A stretch of 64,000 bases of DNA from contig OY829652.1 of NCBI GenBank assembly GCA_963691815.1, forward strand, positions 19,986,486 to 20,050,485. The letters are read 5' to 3'. The notes beneath the pieces were generated by a model. That model was not told where the DNA came from. It saw only the letters and a list, made by a program, of their open reading frames with translations, and did not search any database. A program made the position numbers and the translations under genes. Below, piece by piece: positions 49,191-61,300 of the stretch (position 1 is the stretch's first letter; each line of letters starts with the position of its first letter). The DNA comes from Echiichthys vipera. Lineage: Eukaryota > Chordata > Actinopteri > Perciformes > Trachinidae.

Positions 49191-50498
49191 TTGTTTCTGT
49201 TTCTGGCTTGTTCCTCTTGAAAAAAAAAAACAATATTTTTTGTTTTTCTCTTTGTTTATTGGAGAAAATTCTTCTCCATCTAATGGTCAATTAAATTTGT
49301 CTACCTCTATTATTTCTGTAATTATTTAATTGAAAGGGACTCCAATTGAGAGATTTTGTAAATCTTATGTAAAATGTATTGCCTTGTCCCTTAAAACAGA
49401 ATTTGGGAAATTTGCTCAACGTCTTATGAATCTGATTAAGTTGGCAAGTAATTATTATTTTTTACTATTTATCATACTAAACTGAAGTGTTAAGATTGCT
49501 TATTAAACCTGGGGACTGTCAAACTTACCATGGTTTTCAATGTAAAAGAGAAAAATATATCATTTGGGTATTTTCGTTTCATGTTTCAACATCCAAATGT
49601 ATGACTGATGAAAGACTTAGACTTAAACTGTTGTTTCTACGTTGCGGATCAGATAAAATGTATAAAAGGACCTGAGATGTCAGGCTTTGTTACCTTGGAT
49701 GTAAACTCACCCCTGCTGAACAAAAGTAAGTTTAGTGGAGTTGATGCTGTAATTAACAGGATTGGTTGGTGATATGCAAGCTGTTTCCCAGTAGGTCTAA
49801 TATGGCAGGTATTGTATGTAAAAGAGCATTACATCACAGTATCTTACACCATGCTGCTTATAAAAGGCATACCAACTATCCTGCAACTTAGGAATGCAAT
49901 TCAGTCATATGTCCTCAGTTTTATTTTCCACTCAGTGAGACCAAATGCATTGTATCCAAGTAGAAAGGCTAATGCAGAAGTTTTAGCTTCGTCTTGTTTT
50001 GTTGTTTAAAGTTGAAAATTATGTGTTTTGACAATACTGAATTTGCTCCATGGCAGCAATGGTCAAAAAACAAGAAAGGCTATTAACTAGAAGAAGGCAA
50101 ATAAGCTGAAGGAAAAGTCAATGAAGTAAAAGTCAGAGAAGGCAGGCTAGGATTCATAAATGAGTAAACATCAGTGTGCATGCATAACGAGAAATTCACA
50201 GTACAGAGGTGTAACAAGGTCAAAGTTCACTGGGACTGGGTCCCCACCGTCAGGTTCCCTAAATGCTTAAATATACTCTACACTGGTAATTGTTTATTCA
50301 AGGTTTGTCTTTTTGTAGTCATTTTTGTAATCCTGAGAACTTCTGTAAGAGTTAACAGAGATAAATGCACTTATTTGTTGATTAGCACTGGCCATTTACA
50401 TTTAAAAGTACCCTTGTTCTAATGCATATAATGACTGACAGATTGTAACAGGTGTAACTTGACTTTTGGTTATACAATATGTATTAAGGTATCTATAA

Positions 50499-50540
<42 letters not shown>

Positions 50541-50776
50541 ACAGTTATTAGTCTTAAAAATCTCCTGCCAAACAGGAGGTCCCAGAATGTGACCTTTGTA
50601 GAATGGATGGTACCTTTCAGAGTATACTGTGTATTACCTAATTGTTTTAGGTGTATTATATTTGGTCTTTTCTAAAGGAAATAATTATATAATTATAATT
50701 TTATAATAACCTACAGAATCATTTTTTTAAAGGTGAAGTTCAAGGTTATCGGTGCAGGAGAATCCTAAGTGATCAG
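49191..50776. other. Intergenic between copies B and C, left part
   Basis: A+T-rich with no recognised gene. It includes an (AAC)n microsatellite at 50501-50541. Short open frames here have no recognisable features. Confidence 0.6.
50501..50541. repeat. (AAC)n microsatellite
   Basis: About 13 uninterrupted AAC units. Confidence 0.96.
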
Positions 50777-52255
50777 GGGCATGTTTCACAAAGCAGGTTT
50801 AGTGAAAACTCTGAGTCTGTTAACCCTGAAATGAGGGAAACTCTGAGTTTTCCGTTTCACAAAGGGAGGTAACTCAAACCAGAGACAGAGGGGTAACTCT
50901 AGCCTGTTTCACAAAGAGAGGTAACTTAACCTCTCGGTCAGTTACCATGGTAACATGCTCTCTGAAACTAACCTGGTCGGGACCAGGTTTTTCTCAGAAA
51001 ACCTTGAGTTTCTCTCTGTCTCCGCCCTCTTTCAGCCACACACGGTGTTTCATTTCCTCATTCATTCAGTCAGCGGGCGAGTTTTGGCGAAGTATAGTTC
51101 TGCTATAGTTCCATCTGTTTTTTCAGAAAATCACTGCAAAAATCAGTCATTAGAAGTTATATTAGGTGGCGACTATTTCACTACCATGGCATGTGCTTTT
51201 GATAACAATCCCGTGGATGAAGGTGACGCATTTCGCAAAGAGAATTAAATATTCGTCGGGAGATGATTATCAGACCGCGCATAGACGTCCTTAATATGCT
51301 GCAGCCATAATTACAAAATGAATGAAATGGATCTTTTGAGCAAGTTGAATGTATTTGACTCAGCGTTTCTAAATATAATTCCAGCTTTTCTTGCAATTCA
51401 TAGGTTCAAAAGTTTGTGCTTTAAGTTGGGTTACCGGTATATAAACTACTCCTATATAGCCTTCTGATCCAGAATATCACCTATAATGCGAGGGGGCTGA
51501 ATACGGCACAACACCGTTTCATGTCACAGTCCATCTCACCCCTCCTTACATTTCCAACATTAACAACCAGTCATGCTCTCATATCACAGCAGATATTGAG
51601 TGTTGCGCTGCGTTTTTTTTGCAAATGGGAGTTTTTTATACAACATTGATATGTTGTATAAAAAACAGCCACTTACGGTAATATTTACTTTACGATGTAA
51701 AACCTGCTCAAAATGAGGCATCACCATGAGACTGTGCTGAGGTTTTACCTGTTTGAAAAATGTTTTTATGTTTCATCTTAAACTGCGCTTCTCCCCCGCG
51801 GGGTTGCACTTAAATGAAATAAATTAATAGGCTCCCACTCAAGCAGTTCCCCCTGTGATATTACTGTGATTGCAACAGGACTACATTTAAACTTATGCAC
51901 TGACCCGAGCCGCAATGTCCTCCAGCACCGCCTCCCTCTCTTTTGCTGCTGCAGCGGTGTAAACCTGCTCAAACTCTCCGTATGAGCGCATTAATATTTC
52001 CATTTCCAGTTGTAGCGTAGCCCTTCGCTTCCCCGTTGCCATGGTGACTCGTCGAATCAGGGCTCCATTGATGCTGTCTTTTTTTACTTGTGGTGCACGC
52101 GCTTAACTCCAGGTCAAACTACTCTGAGTTGATCAACCTAACGCAAATCTGCTGTTCTGGAACCGAAAACTCAGAGTTTCCTATCTCAGAGTAGATCAAC
52201 TCAGAGTTCAGGGTTAGACTCGGAGTTTTTTGAACCTGCTTTGTGAAACAGGCCC
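50777..52255 (-). mobile_element. Harbinger-like TIR element
   Basis: The left end GGGCATGTTTCACAAAGCAG and the reverse complement of the right end (GGGCCTGTTTCACAAAGCAG) form the terminal inverted repeat. A CAG trinucleotide flanks both sides, consistent with a 3-bp target duplication. The subterminal regions are rich in 'TTTCACAAAG' and 'CTCTGAGTT' repeats. A short Myb/SANT-like ORF lies on the minus strand inside; no DDE transposase is present. PIF/Harbinger elements carry a transposase plus a Myb-like protein, which supports the class. Confidence 0.7.
51893..52042 (-). CDS. Myb/SANT-like ORF fragment of a Harbinger element
   Basis: A 49-codon minus-strand frame from the ATG (52042) to TAA (51893). 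It begins MATGKRR, then LQLEMEILMRSYGEF and ends AAAAKEREAVLEDIAARVSA. This matches the first helices of the Myb/SANT-like protein that is the second product of fish PIF/Harbinger transposons. In full-length relatives an intron follows. Here, about 100 bp further on, the next exon seems present as CNPAGEKRS, but it then meets a stop. The product is therefore a truncated DNA-binding domain at best. Codons are free of disruption in this first exon. Confidence 0.55.
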   Translation of the reverse strand: MATGKRRATLQLEMEILMRSYGEFEQVYTAAAAKEREAVLEDIAARVSA

Positions 52256-52889
52256 CAGGTTATAAATCTTCAAGAGAGATCCAAGCTGCAGCTGACTGTG
52301 ATGTCAGGTGATGCTGTGGACCTGGTGGAACAACTGGAGGGCTTTTGTGTCAATCCTTGGACTGTTCCTAGGAATTATGTTCTTTTTTCAAGTCAATAAT
52401 AGGGGCTTAAGGAAAAGCCAATGGAGCCATTTAACTCAAAATAGTTAATCAAATTCGTCCTCTCAATGTCATAAAATAATTTCATTCTAAGTAATTCTCT
52501 TGACCGCATTAGATTGGATTTGAAATATTTTGTATGCAAAGTTGACTTTATTCTCTTGATAAAATATGGTTCTATAGGAAAGTTCACTTGTAATTTTTCC
52601 CTCAACTGTTGAGGTACATGAAAGATCAGGGGTTCAACAAAATCATTAATCATCTTCCTGTGATCCCAACAATACAAACTGCAGTCAGGACAGTCTTGAG
52701 TTTTATCTATTTATCACCAGTGAGATGTACTACGGACCTCGATTAGTGGGTTAGGGAGGTATGTTGTACTCAAAGCCTGGGTTGTTGGACAGGTGAAAGT
52801 ATTTTTTAATTCTTGCCGGTACTATCATATTGACCACAGTCTATGATATTGACCCATAGTGCACACGCTCGCACCAAAAAATACACCTA

Positions 52890-53294
52890 CAGTGCCTATA
52901 GAAAGTCCACCTAATGGCACCATCCAGACCTTGCCTAGATCGGGCCACCCCTCCAAACTGGATAACTGAGCCAGGAAAAGATTGATCAGGGAAGCTACCA
53001 AGAGGCCCATGGTGACCTTAAAGGAGTTACAAGTCTAAATGGTAGAGGTCGGTCGATCTGTGCATGTGACAACAATTTCACAAGTTTTAAACATATGGCA
53101 GGGTGGCAAGAAAGAAGCCTCTTCTGAAAAAATGTCCCGTTTACAGTATGCCAAAAAAAAAAATTTTTTTAATTTGCTTAAATGTTGTAAGGCAAAATGT
53201 GTATATGTAAAAATATTTTTTTTATGTATTATCATTTCAAACTGTAAAACATCAAAGTTTTTCAAAAGGGGAACATGACTTTCTATAGGCACTG
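52890..53294 (+). mobile_element. Internally deleted Tc1-like element
   Basis: Ends CAGTGCCTATAGAAAGTC and its exact reverse complement GACTTTCTATAGGCACTG, flanked on both sides by TA, the Tc1/mariner target. The interior retains a stretch reading like the transposase N-terminal helix-turn-helix region (KRPMVTLKELQ-type, then VGRSVHVTTISQVL), with frame breaks. The DDE catalytic part is gone; total 405 bp. Confidence 0.85.
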
Positions 53295-53756
53295 TATTAT
53301 TTATAATCTACTTAACAAGCATTCACTAGGACCTCTTATCACTGGTACTTTTTTATCACACTAGCTGCACATTGGCGCAAGATCTGGTTAATCTGGTTTT
53401 ACTACAGAAACGCGCTGCTTCAAGAGTGGGCACACTTGCTAATGCTCAGCTAATGCTATTAGTTAAAGTAACTTATAATGTAATAATGTGTTGACCTGCA
53501 TCAGTAGCTACAAACCAAAGCATGGCTGGAGAACGGAAACTCCAGTTAGACACTTGTGATAACAGTCTGAGCCTCTCTGTAATACGTTTAGTGGATGGAC
53601 ATTGTCGGTGTGCAGGTTCAGCTAGTTCACAGCAGCCAGACTGCAGCTCCACTCAATACTGACACATTTAAAAACACTCACTTATACAGAAATACATGAA
53701 GGAAAGTACAGAAGTTCCCCTCTGTCCTATCTGTTGCATCAATTAATACAACTACA

Positions 53757-53792
<36 letters not shown>

Positions 53793-55108
53793 GGACGGGT
53801 TTGAGCATGCTAAGCAAAAATACCGGTTTCTCAGAACAGAAAGACAGATTTATTCCAGGTAGTTATACACATTTTGGTACTTAGCCAAAGAAAAGACAAA
53901 CACTCAGTTGCCCTGAGGCACCTGGCACACATGATTTCTAAATATCTGCTACCAACTGCTTTGTGTTGCGACACTCATCATGTTTGATTTGAAGGAAACA
54001 AGTCAAGTTATATCTTTGCAACAAACGTCTGTCTACTAAAACACTTTCGATACTTGCTGCTCACGTTGGCGCAAGATGGTTAAGCAGTACGCACGCTATC
54101 TTGCTCGTTGCCTGTCGCGTGAAACGCTGCAATGAAGGTGCAGATACAATTAGGCCGGTTTAGATATATGCAATGTATATTGGGGAAAAATTGCTGCTCC
54201 TGGTAATTTGAAGTTAGCTGGTTGTTTGTCAAGCTGAAAGTACAATTTTTTTCAGAGGCATTATATTTTTCTTTCTGGTATGGCTTAAAGCTAAGCGCAG
54301 CTTCCTAGCTCCTCCTTTGAAAATGGTGTCACTGTTTGTGGGAATTCCTGTGGACCTCGGAGGCCGTATCGTGCAGGGGTCTCTCTGAAGATAAAGGGTC
54401 TTTCAGGACAGATCCGATCCCTTGGCATTGCCTGTTGGACCTTATGTTGTCAATGAAATCATTTATTTTGAATTCCTATTCATTTTTGAATCCTTTACAC
54501 TGGAGATCAAAATTAGAGAACAGCAACCATTGTGTCAGAAGAGAATGTTTAAACAATGTTTTATAGGATTAAAAAATTAAGTATATATGAAGTTGTACAG
54601 TTATTTCTAAGGTTTGTGAATTCGAAGTCATTGAGTCGAGTCAGTTTTGTCTCTGAGAGATAATTTCATCATGAAAATAGTTCATGTAGTCGTTACTTCT
54701 GAGGGTTATAGGAATACATTACTCAACAGAGCTGTGGCTCTCTGTCAGCCTGGCTACAGTGCTGAAAAGAAATGGGATTGTTCTTATTCTCCTCTATTAA
54801 AGACAATGAATAGACTGCTCTGGCATTAAAAAAAAATGTCCGGGGAGGGCACAATAATATAGATCCTGAACTGCTCTCTGTTTGGTGAGGATTGCCATGC
54901 TGAGTGACAGCAGACAAATCACACCCACGGTGTGGGTGTGACCAAGGGTCACACCCAAGGCCACCCTCTTCCTCTGTGCCATCATCAAGAACAACATATG
55001 ATGATGAAAATAGCCCAGTACAGTAGACTTTTATGTGGTTGCATTACCAGTTTATCAGGGGAAAAAAACCTAGAACAGAAGATGAGTTCGCAACCTTGGA
55101 TCCCATGC
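53295..55108. other. Intergenic upstream of copy C
   Basis: No gene recognised. Contains an (ATA)n microsatellite (53757-53788) and a small palindrome at about 54921-54957 (CACACCCACGGTGTGGGTGTG). The promoter of copy C should lie at the right end, approaching 55109-55363. Confidence 0.55.
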
Positions 55109-55363
55109 AAAGAAAAGGTTCCCAGGAAGCTGTACAAGCTTACCTGTCGTGTCCACGTCCTCACAGTTTTCCCTAAAAGTTGTGTTTGAATGCCTGTATC
55201 ACTTTCTTGTAGGAAATGATCTTCCTTCCGCTTCTTCACTTGTTTTTCAGAGTAGCGGGTTGGGCTACTTGGTTCAAACATCTGCTATCTGCTCGCGCGC
55301 TCTGCTCACTCGCGTGTGTGATTTGAGGTATCCTCGTGGGACAGTTGGTGTGTCATTATCAGA

Positions 55364-58300
55364 ATGCGAGCAGTGTGGTTAAAGCGGCCAGTCTTCATTC
55401 TGGGGGGCTTTGGGCTCTTCTTCTACTTGGGAATGTTTCTGAAGAGTGGACACATTTGGGGTGGGTATAATGAGCACGCAGTGGAGACTGTCGCATCTGA
55501 CGAAGAACTGGACACAGCGCGTATAGGCAGGGTGTTTTCTGACCTGGAGAGAAGCATCAGCAGTCTCTGTGAGTTGAGTCAGTAATTCATCTTTGCCCTG
55601 TGTTGCATTTATACAAGTAATTTATTTGTCATGGGGTTTAATCATTATGAGTGCAGATGGGGAACTAGAAATACAATTATCATTAGTTTGATTTAACTAT
55701 AGTTACAATGTTGAAAAGGTAAGTGGGAGGATTAAACGCATACACAACAGTTTAAGTATAATTTAACATAATTTAAGTATGGCAAGAAACGTATCACAAA
55801 GTAATTTTATTTTTATAACCCTTGTATATCGGGTCAGTCTGTTTCTCTTTCACAAATAGTACACAACAGTAGGCTATACGTTAACTTTATGTGATTCAAT
55901 TACAAATAAATGTAATATTTAAGCTATTGTGGATCCATCACTGAAGTGCGTTCCAGTGAAAATATTCCCGTCTCTGTCTGAGTCTCCCTCCTATAAGCCC
56001 TCTCTCACACATTCAGTGCTTACCTGAATTATGGAATATGGTTGAAAATAAATAAATAAATAAAGTCCTCCACAAATTTGGACCAAAAAGTTGCAAATTA
56101 TGACAAAAGAATTAACAGATTCATGAATTTAAAAGTGGCAAAATCTAAGAGAAAAAAAGTACGGTAGTGGATTCATGAGGGAAAAACACCTTCTTGAGAA
56201 CGAATACCTATAATGTGACTTCGGAAATTTACAAAAAAATAAACTAAATACTTTACCGATTTACCTAAAATTGGATCAAGGGATATTTTTTGTGTGTTTT
56301 AAAGTAAGTGTATTATTTCTCAATGACAGCAATTTCCAAGGACAGTAGCATGTATAACATACAGTCTCAAATTTACCTCAGTCAAAACAAACACAATTTC
56401 AAATATTTCTAAATATTTTAATTGTAAATTAGATCATAATTGTAATGATTATTATATATAATGATAATTTTAATAATATTAGCAGTACAAAGTCATGAGC
56501 TCAGTGATGTTCCATTTCTGGAAGGTAACATGTTTGCTGCTGGTTGAGAGGCCACATGAGGATCAACACTTAGGGTTTCATTCTCTTCAGAGGAGGATGT
56601 CTCATAATCAGAGACCTCGTCAACATTGTCCTCCATCTCAGACACATTCAATGTCACTTTCACTGTAAAGTAGCTAACCTCACAGACAGAAAACCTTTTA
56701 TTGGGCATCATTTTCATGAAGAGAAAGCACAAAGCACCAAGAGAAATGGCTTTTATATATTTGCTCCTTCCTTGAACTATCACTGTCTTGCGAACCAAAC
56801 ATCCCGCCCACAAGTTATGGGAAATGGCGGAGCTTCTCCTCATAATACAGGTGCAGTCAGGTATGTCTTGACACCAAAGAAGTACAGTATGTGTACAGGG
56901 CAGTGAAAAACTATAATAATGCCAATTGTAGGATTTCTAAGTTGTTCCTAAAATTAGGAAAAGTTCTTAAATATGAAGTAAAAAAAACTATGTCAACCAT
57001 GTATTAAGAGATGTAAAACATAAACAGGGTCAAATTGACCCTAAGTATAACAGGAGGGTTAAATCTTTTTATTTGTTTACTTTTAATTTTATTTGCAGTT
57101 TATTTTTTGCTTGCTTATTTAACTGTTTGGGATTTATTTTAATCATTTTGTTAACAGACTTATTCGTTCTTCACCAGGGGGTTGAAAGTAACTTTTTTCA
57201 CCATCGTCCCGAATCGGCCCAAATTCTTCCAAAAATCTTTTTTACATTTTGAGTTGTTACTTACTGATACTACTAATAACTAATAAAATACAATACTAAT
57301 AAAATACAATACATTATGTTGATAAAATAATGCATTTATTTCCAGACTATATTTGTTTAGCTTGTACCTCTTTTATATTGTTTTTAATCATTCTTATTGT
57401 TTTTTGTTTGTTTGTTTGTTTAGTGCACCAAAAGGAGTTGCACAATTTCGTTGTATGCAATACAATGACAATAAATGCTAATTTTTCTACTCAATATGAC
57501 AACCAGCACCCTCAGTCACAGAACTGAGGTCTATGTGACCTTCTGCCACTACTCCATCATTTAGGGACTTGATTTTTTTGAGTTTAATTCGTCATGAGGA
57601 CATTGTACCAGCAAGTTAAAGTATCGGGTGTTATAAATCGAAATAATGATAATACACATAGATTTAGAGCTGGCTATCTCTGAAGCTAACAGACTGCCAT
57701 TAAAAGCAATTGGTAATAGCTCTGCTAATGTAAACTTTGACAGTCTACCTTTGCTTTTACCACCATAACCAGAAAAGTCGAGTATGATAACCAACAATCT
57801 CAATGTGGTGAGTATACAGTTTAGTGTGTTATTACCTTGTTTCAACAGTATATTCCTGTACAGCTGCTTACGTTAGCTAGCTAGAAGACAATGGTAATCT
57901 GCTTAACAGTTGCTAGTCTAGATAATAAGATGAAAATGATGGAATATCTAAACATAACAATATCAGAGGGTGCGTTAACATCTGAATGTATGGGAGGTTA
58001 AAGTATCAGTATCAGTAGTAATTTAAAATCACAATTCTCACAGTTTCTTAGCTTCCTAGCTTAAACTGGCATCATTAGCCACTAAAAGCTTTTTGCCCAG
58101 AGACTCGCATGCATTGTTATCGTTGCCGAGAATGGCGTTGGTGATTCTGTAGTTAACGTTACTGGCCTAACGTTATCTCAGGCTCTGTGGGTCTGGGTCC
58201 TACTGGGTGGGTGGGGTCTGTGCTGGGTGCACTCAGACTGCCCTTCTTTTGGCTTCAGCCAGTACCACAGCACAGTGACAGCAGAGAGTAATATAGTACG

Positions 58301-61300
58301 GTGACAGTTGCGTATTGTCGTCTCAGCTCGAGCACCAGCAGTGCGAGAGCAGCGCGTGCGTCTCATTGAACAACGAGACGCGAGCGCGTGGAACGTGTAA
58401 CGTGCCAGCCAACTCCACGAAGCTTGTCCTTTTTCCATTTATTCCAACGACCACAAACCCGTTCTGGTTTGTAAAGCGTGTTGGAAACTTAAAAAGAAAA
58501 ATGACATCAGTGCCCACAACTCCTCTTCGTCCCGAGGTTGACGTGAGAGAGAATATTGATTGTCCCGGTGACAAATTATTCGAAAGGATGGACAGACTTT
58601 CAGAAGTTCGTTTCTCCAGCCATTGAAGAACTGTGCACCACCATAGACTGTATAAAAAATGGACGTAGCCTCTACATCGAGGTCCATTCTCTCAACTTCA
58701 TCCAATCGTACTCGCCTACGGGAGTCGCCATCTTGTTGGACTTTGACTCCTCCTCATTTCCTCTTACCAAAGAAAGGGATTGATGTGACGTTGGGGGGAG
58801 GGAGATACATCTGTCCGGCATACGTATACTGTATTAGCAACATTAGCTCCCCTGTCTGGGAGCTAGGCTAACAGAACACGCTGCTAGATAAACTGGCACT
58901 CCCGTGTCAGTCTAGAGGAAAACACACCGGCTCCGGGAGTAAAGTGCAGGCAGCCAGCATTTATGATCTATGATTTAAACTGAAATCCAACACAGTAGCA
59001 TGTCAATAGACTGTAAAACACTGACCCTCACGGCCCAAATCCTCCCGGTGCTCCAGATATGTGTCATCGATAGTAAGCTATAGTCAAGTCATAGTGCAAG
59101 TGTGGCTATTTAATTAGCAGAGTTAATGTTAACACAGTGTGTCCCTAAACCATCTGTTGGTACAGTTGATCGAAGAGCAAACCATCTAATCACCTATATT
59201 AACACCACCACACGAATGACTGCAGTCCAGGTCAAAAACTTTAACCTCCAGTAAAATAAAAACTAGTCTGGCACAAAAGAATTCACCCCCCTGAGTGTTG
59301 GAGATATGACTTAAACATACAGAATAGAATGTTATTTTTGTACCAGGCCTTAAATAGGTTTAATTATGCTGTGAAAACAGCCTGTTTAACATGGGGGTCC
59401 ATGAGAAATTGCTCTATTGTGCATACTAGTCCTAGTGGACACTCGGAGAACTGCAGGTTTTGGCACTTCCGTAGTGGATCAACCAGGAAGTCGCTGTGGA
59501 CAGGGCTTGTGCACAAAATGCCGCTCTCCGTCTATTCTTATTGGTTTTCTTAGTTGCCACAAATCTTTTAGCCTCCCGAGACCATCCTGATCTCACAAGC
59601 TCCATTGTATTTTATTTTATCAGTCTGTTTTACTTTCTGAGCTCTGCCTCAACACTCTGTTAGTATGTCATACGCTTCGTTGATCTGATTGATTGATTTG
59701 GGCTGTCTATTACCTACATAGGGTGGTGATAGACAGATGGTTTATCCAATCAGCAACCAGTATGTCCACCTCTTCCCAAAGGATCTCCTACCGAGAGTTC
59801 CCAGATGGATATGCTGAGGAAATGCGAATTACGTGAATCCATCCATCTTTGGCCAAGTCTTGTAAATGAGCTGCTGGCGGAAACAAACCAGCCACCACTT
59901 CAAAACACGGTAGCCTATTTTTAAGTTTGCTGCAGACATAGCACAGCATGCTGCAGCATCTGTGCTGATCCTGAAGCAATGTGGTTCGAGTGTAAAACAA
60001 AACACAACTTTTTTACTTATGAATCTACTATTTCTTTCTTGGAAATTTGCAACTTTTTTCTTGAAATGTTATCCTCCTACCTCGGGTCCGTTTTTTTTTT
60101 TTTTCATTTATAGCCTACGCCAACGTATAGCCTAATATAGACTCTCTCAAATAATATTAAAATTAAAAAACTATATTTGATCACGTATCTTCCTTGTGTC
60201 CTTTTGGCCACACCCCTATGTCACTACAAAGCCCAGGATGTCCTTTACACCATAAATTGTCATTATTGTTTTATATATTTATATTTGTTTATTTACTCTT
60301 ACCTGTGCTGCCCTAATGCCCAATTTGCCTCAAGAACAATGCTTTATTTTGATCCAGAAAACATGTTTGGTATTTTCTGCAAAATGTGATCATGCCTCTA
60401 GCTCATTTCGCTTTCTCTCTGTCATCCTTTTGTCAAGACAATGTACTGAGATCTTTTGAGCAAAAGCAGGACACCATGCAGAAAATGCTCCAAGAGGACA
60501 GAGACAGACAGAGAAAAGCTGCAGAGGTCGAACAGCCAGCCTTCAAAAAGCAGCCAGAGCAGCAAGCGCAAACTGAAGCAAAAACCCAGGACCAAAAAGA
60601 GGCTCCCAAAGAGAAAAAGTCTACTAAAGTGTTCCCCGACTCTGTCCTTTTCAAGACATGGGGGGAGAATTTGTCCGAGGATGACCAAAGAGAGGCACAG
60701 GGTTTGTTTGTAAAGTATGGATACAACGTTTTTCTCAGCGATCGCCTTCCTCTAGATCGAGATCTTCCAGATACCAGGGATCCAAGGTACACTCTATAAT
60801 TTACTCATATCAAAGAAATGTTCCTTGTTTGCTGATCCTTCACCTCTATGTTCGATTCAATTTTATTTATAGTTCACATGGTTTGTCTTTAGGGATGTAA
60901 CGATGCATCATGACAGGAATAAAAATTACTTAGGTCACTATGTAGGTATACTACAGGGCACAGAACGAGGGAAGACATGGTAACGGTAGGCTTTGAAATA
61001 GAGGATGCACAGAGCGGTGTGGTGGCATTTTTCGATTCCCCATATACACAAATACAACCGGTGAGAAATGGACAGACAAAACCAAAACAGCATGTAAATA
61101 TTGCAAGAGACTGCTGACACCATTTTCAGACGTTGAAAATGAGGGCTTTCGGCTGTTGATGAACACGCTAGAGCCAAGATGTTGCATCCTGTCACGACAG
61201 CATTTCAGTCAGGTGGTGCTGCCAAAACTCCACCAGGAGGTAAGCGCTCATGTGGTTAAAGTTCTCCCGAGTGCTTATACTGTGTCTATCTGAAACAGAG

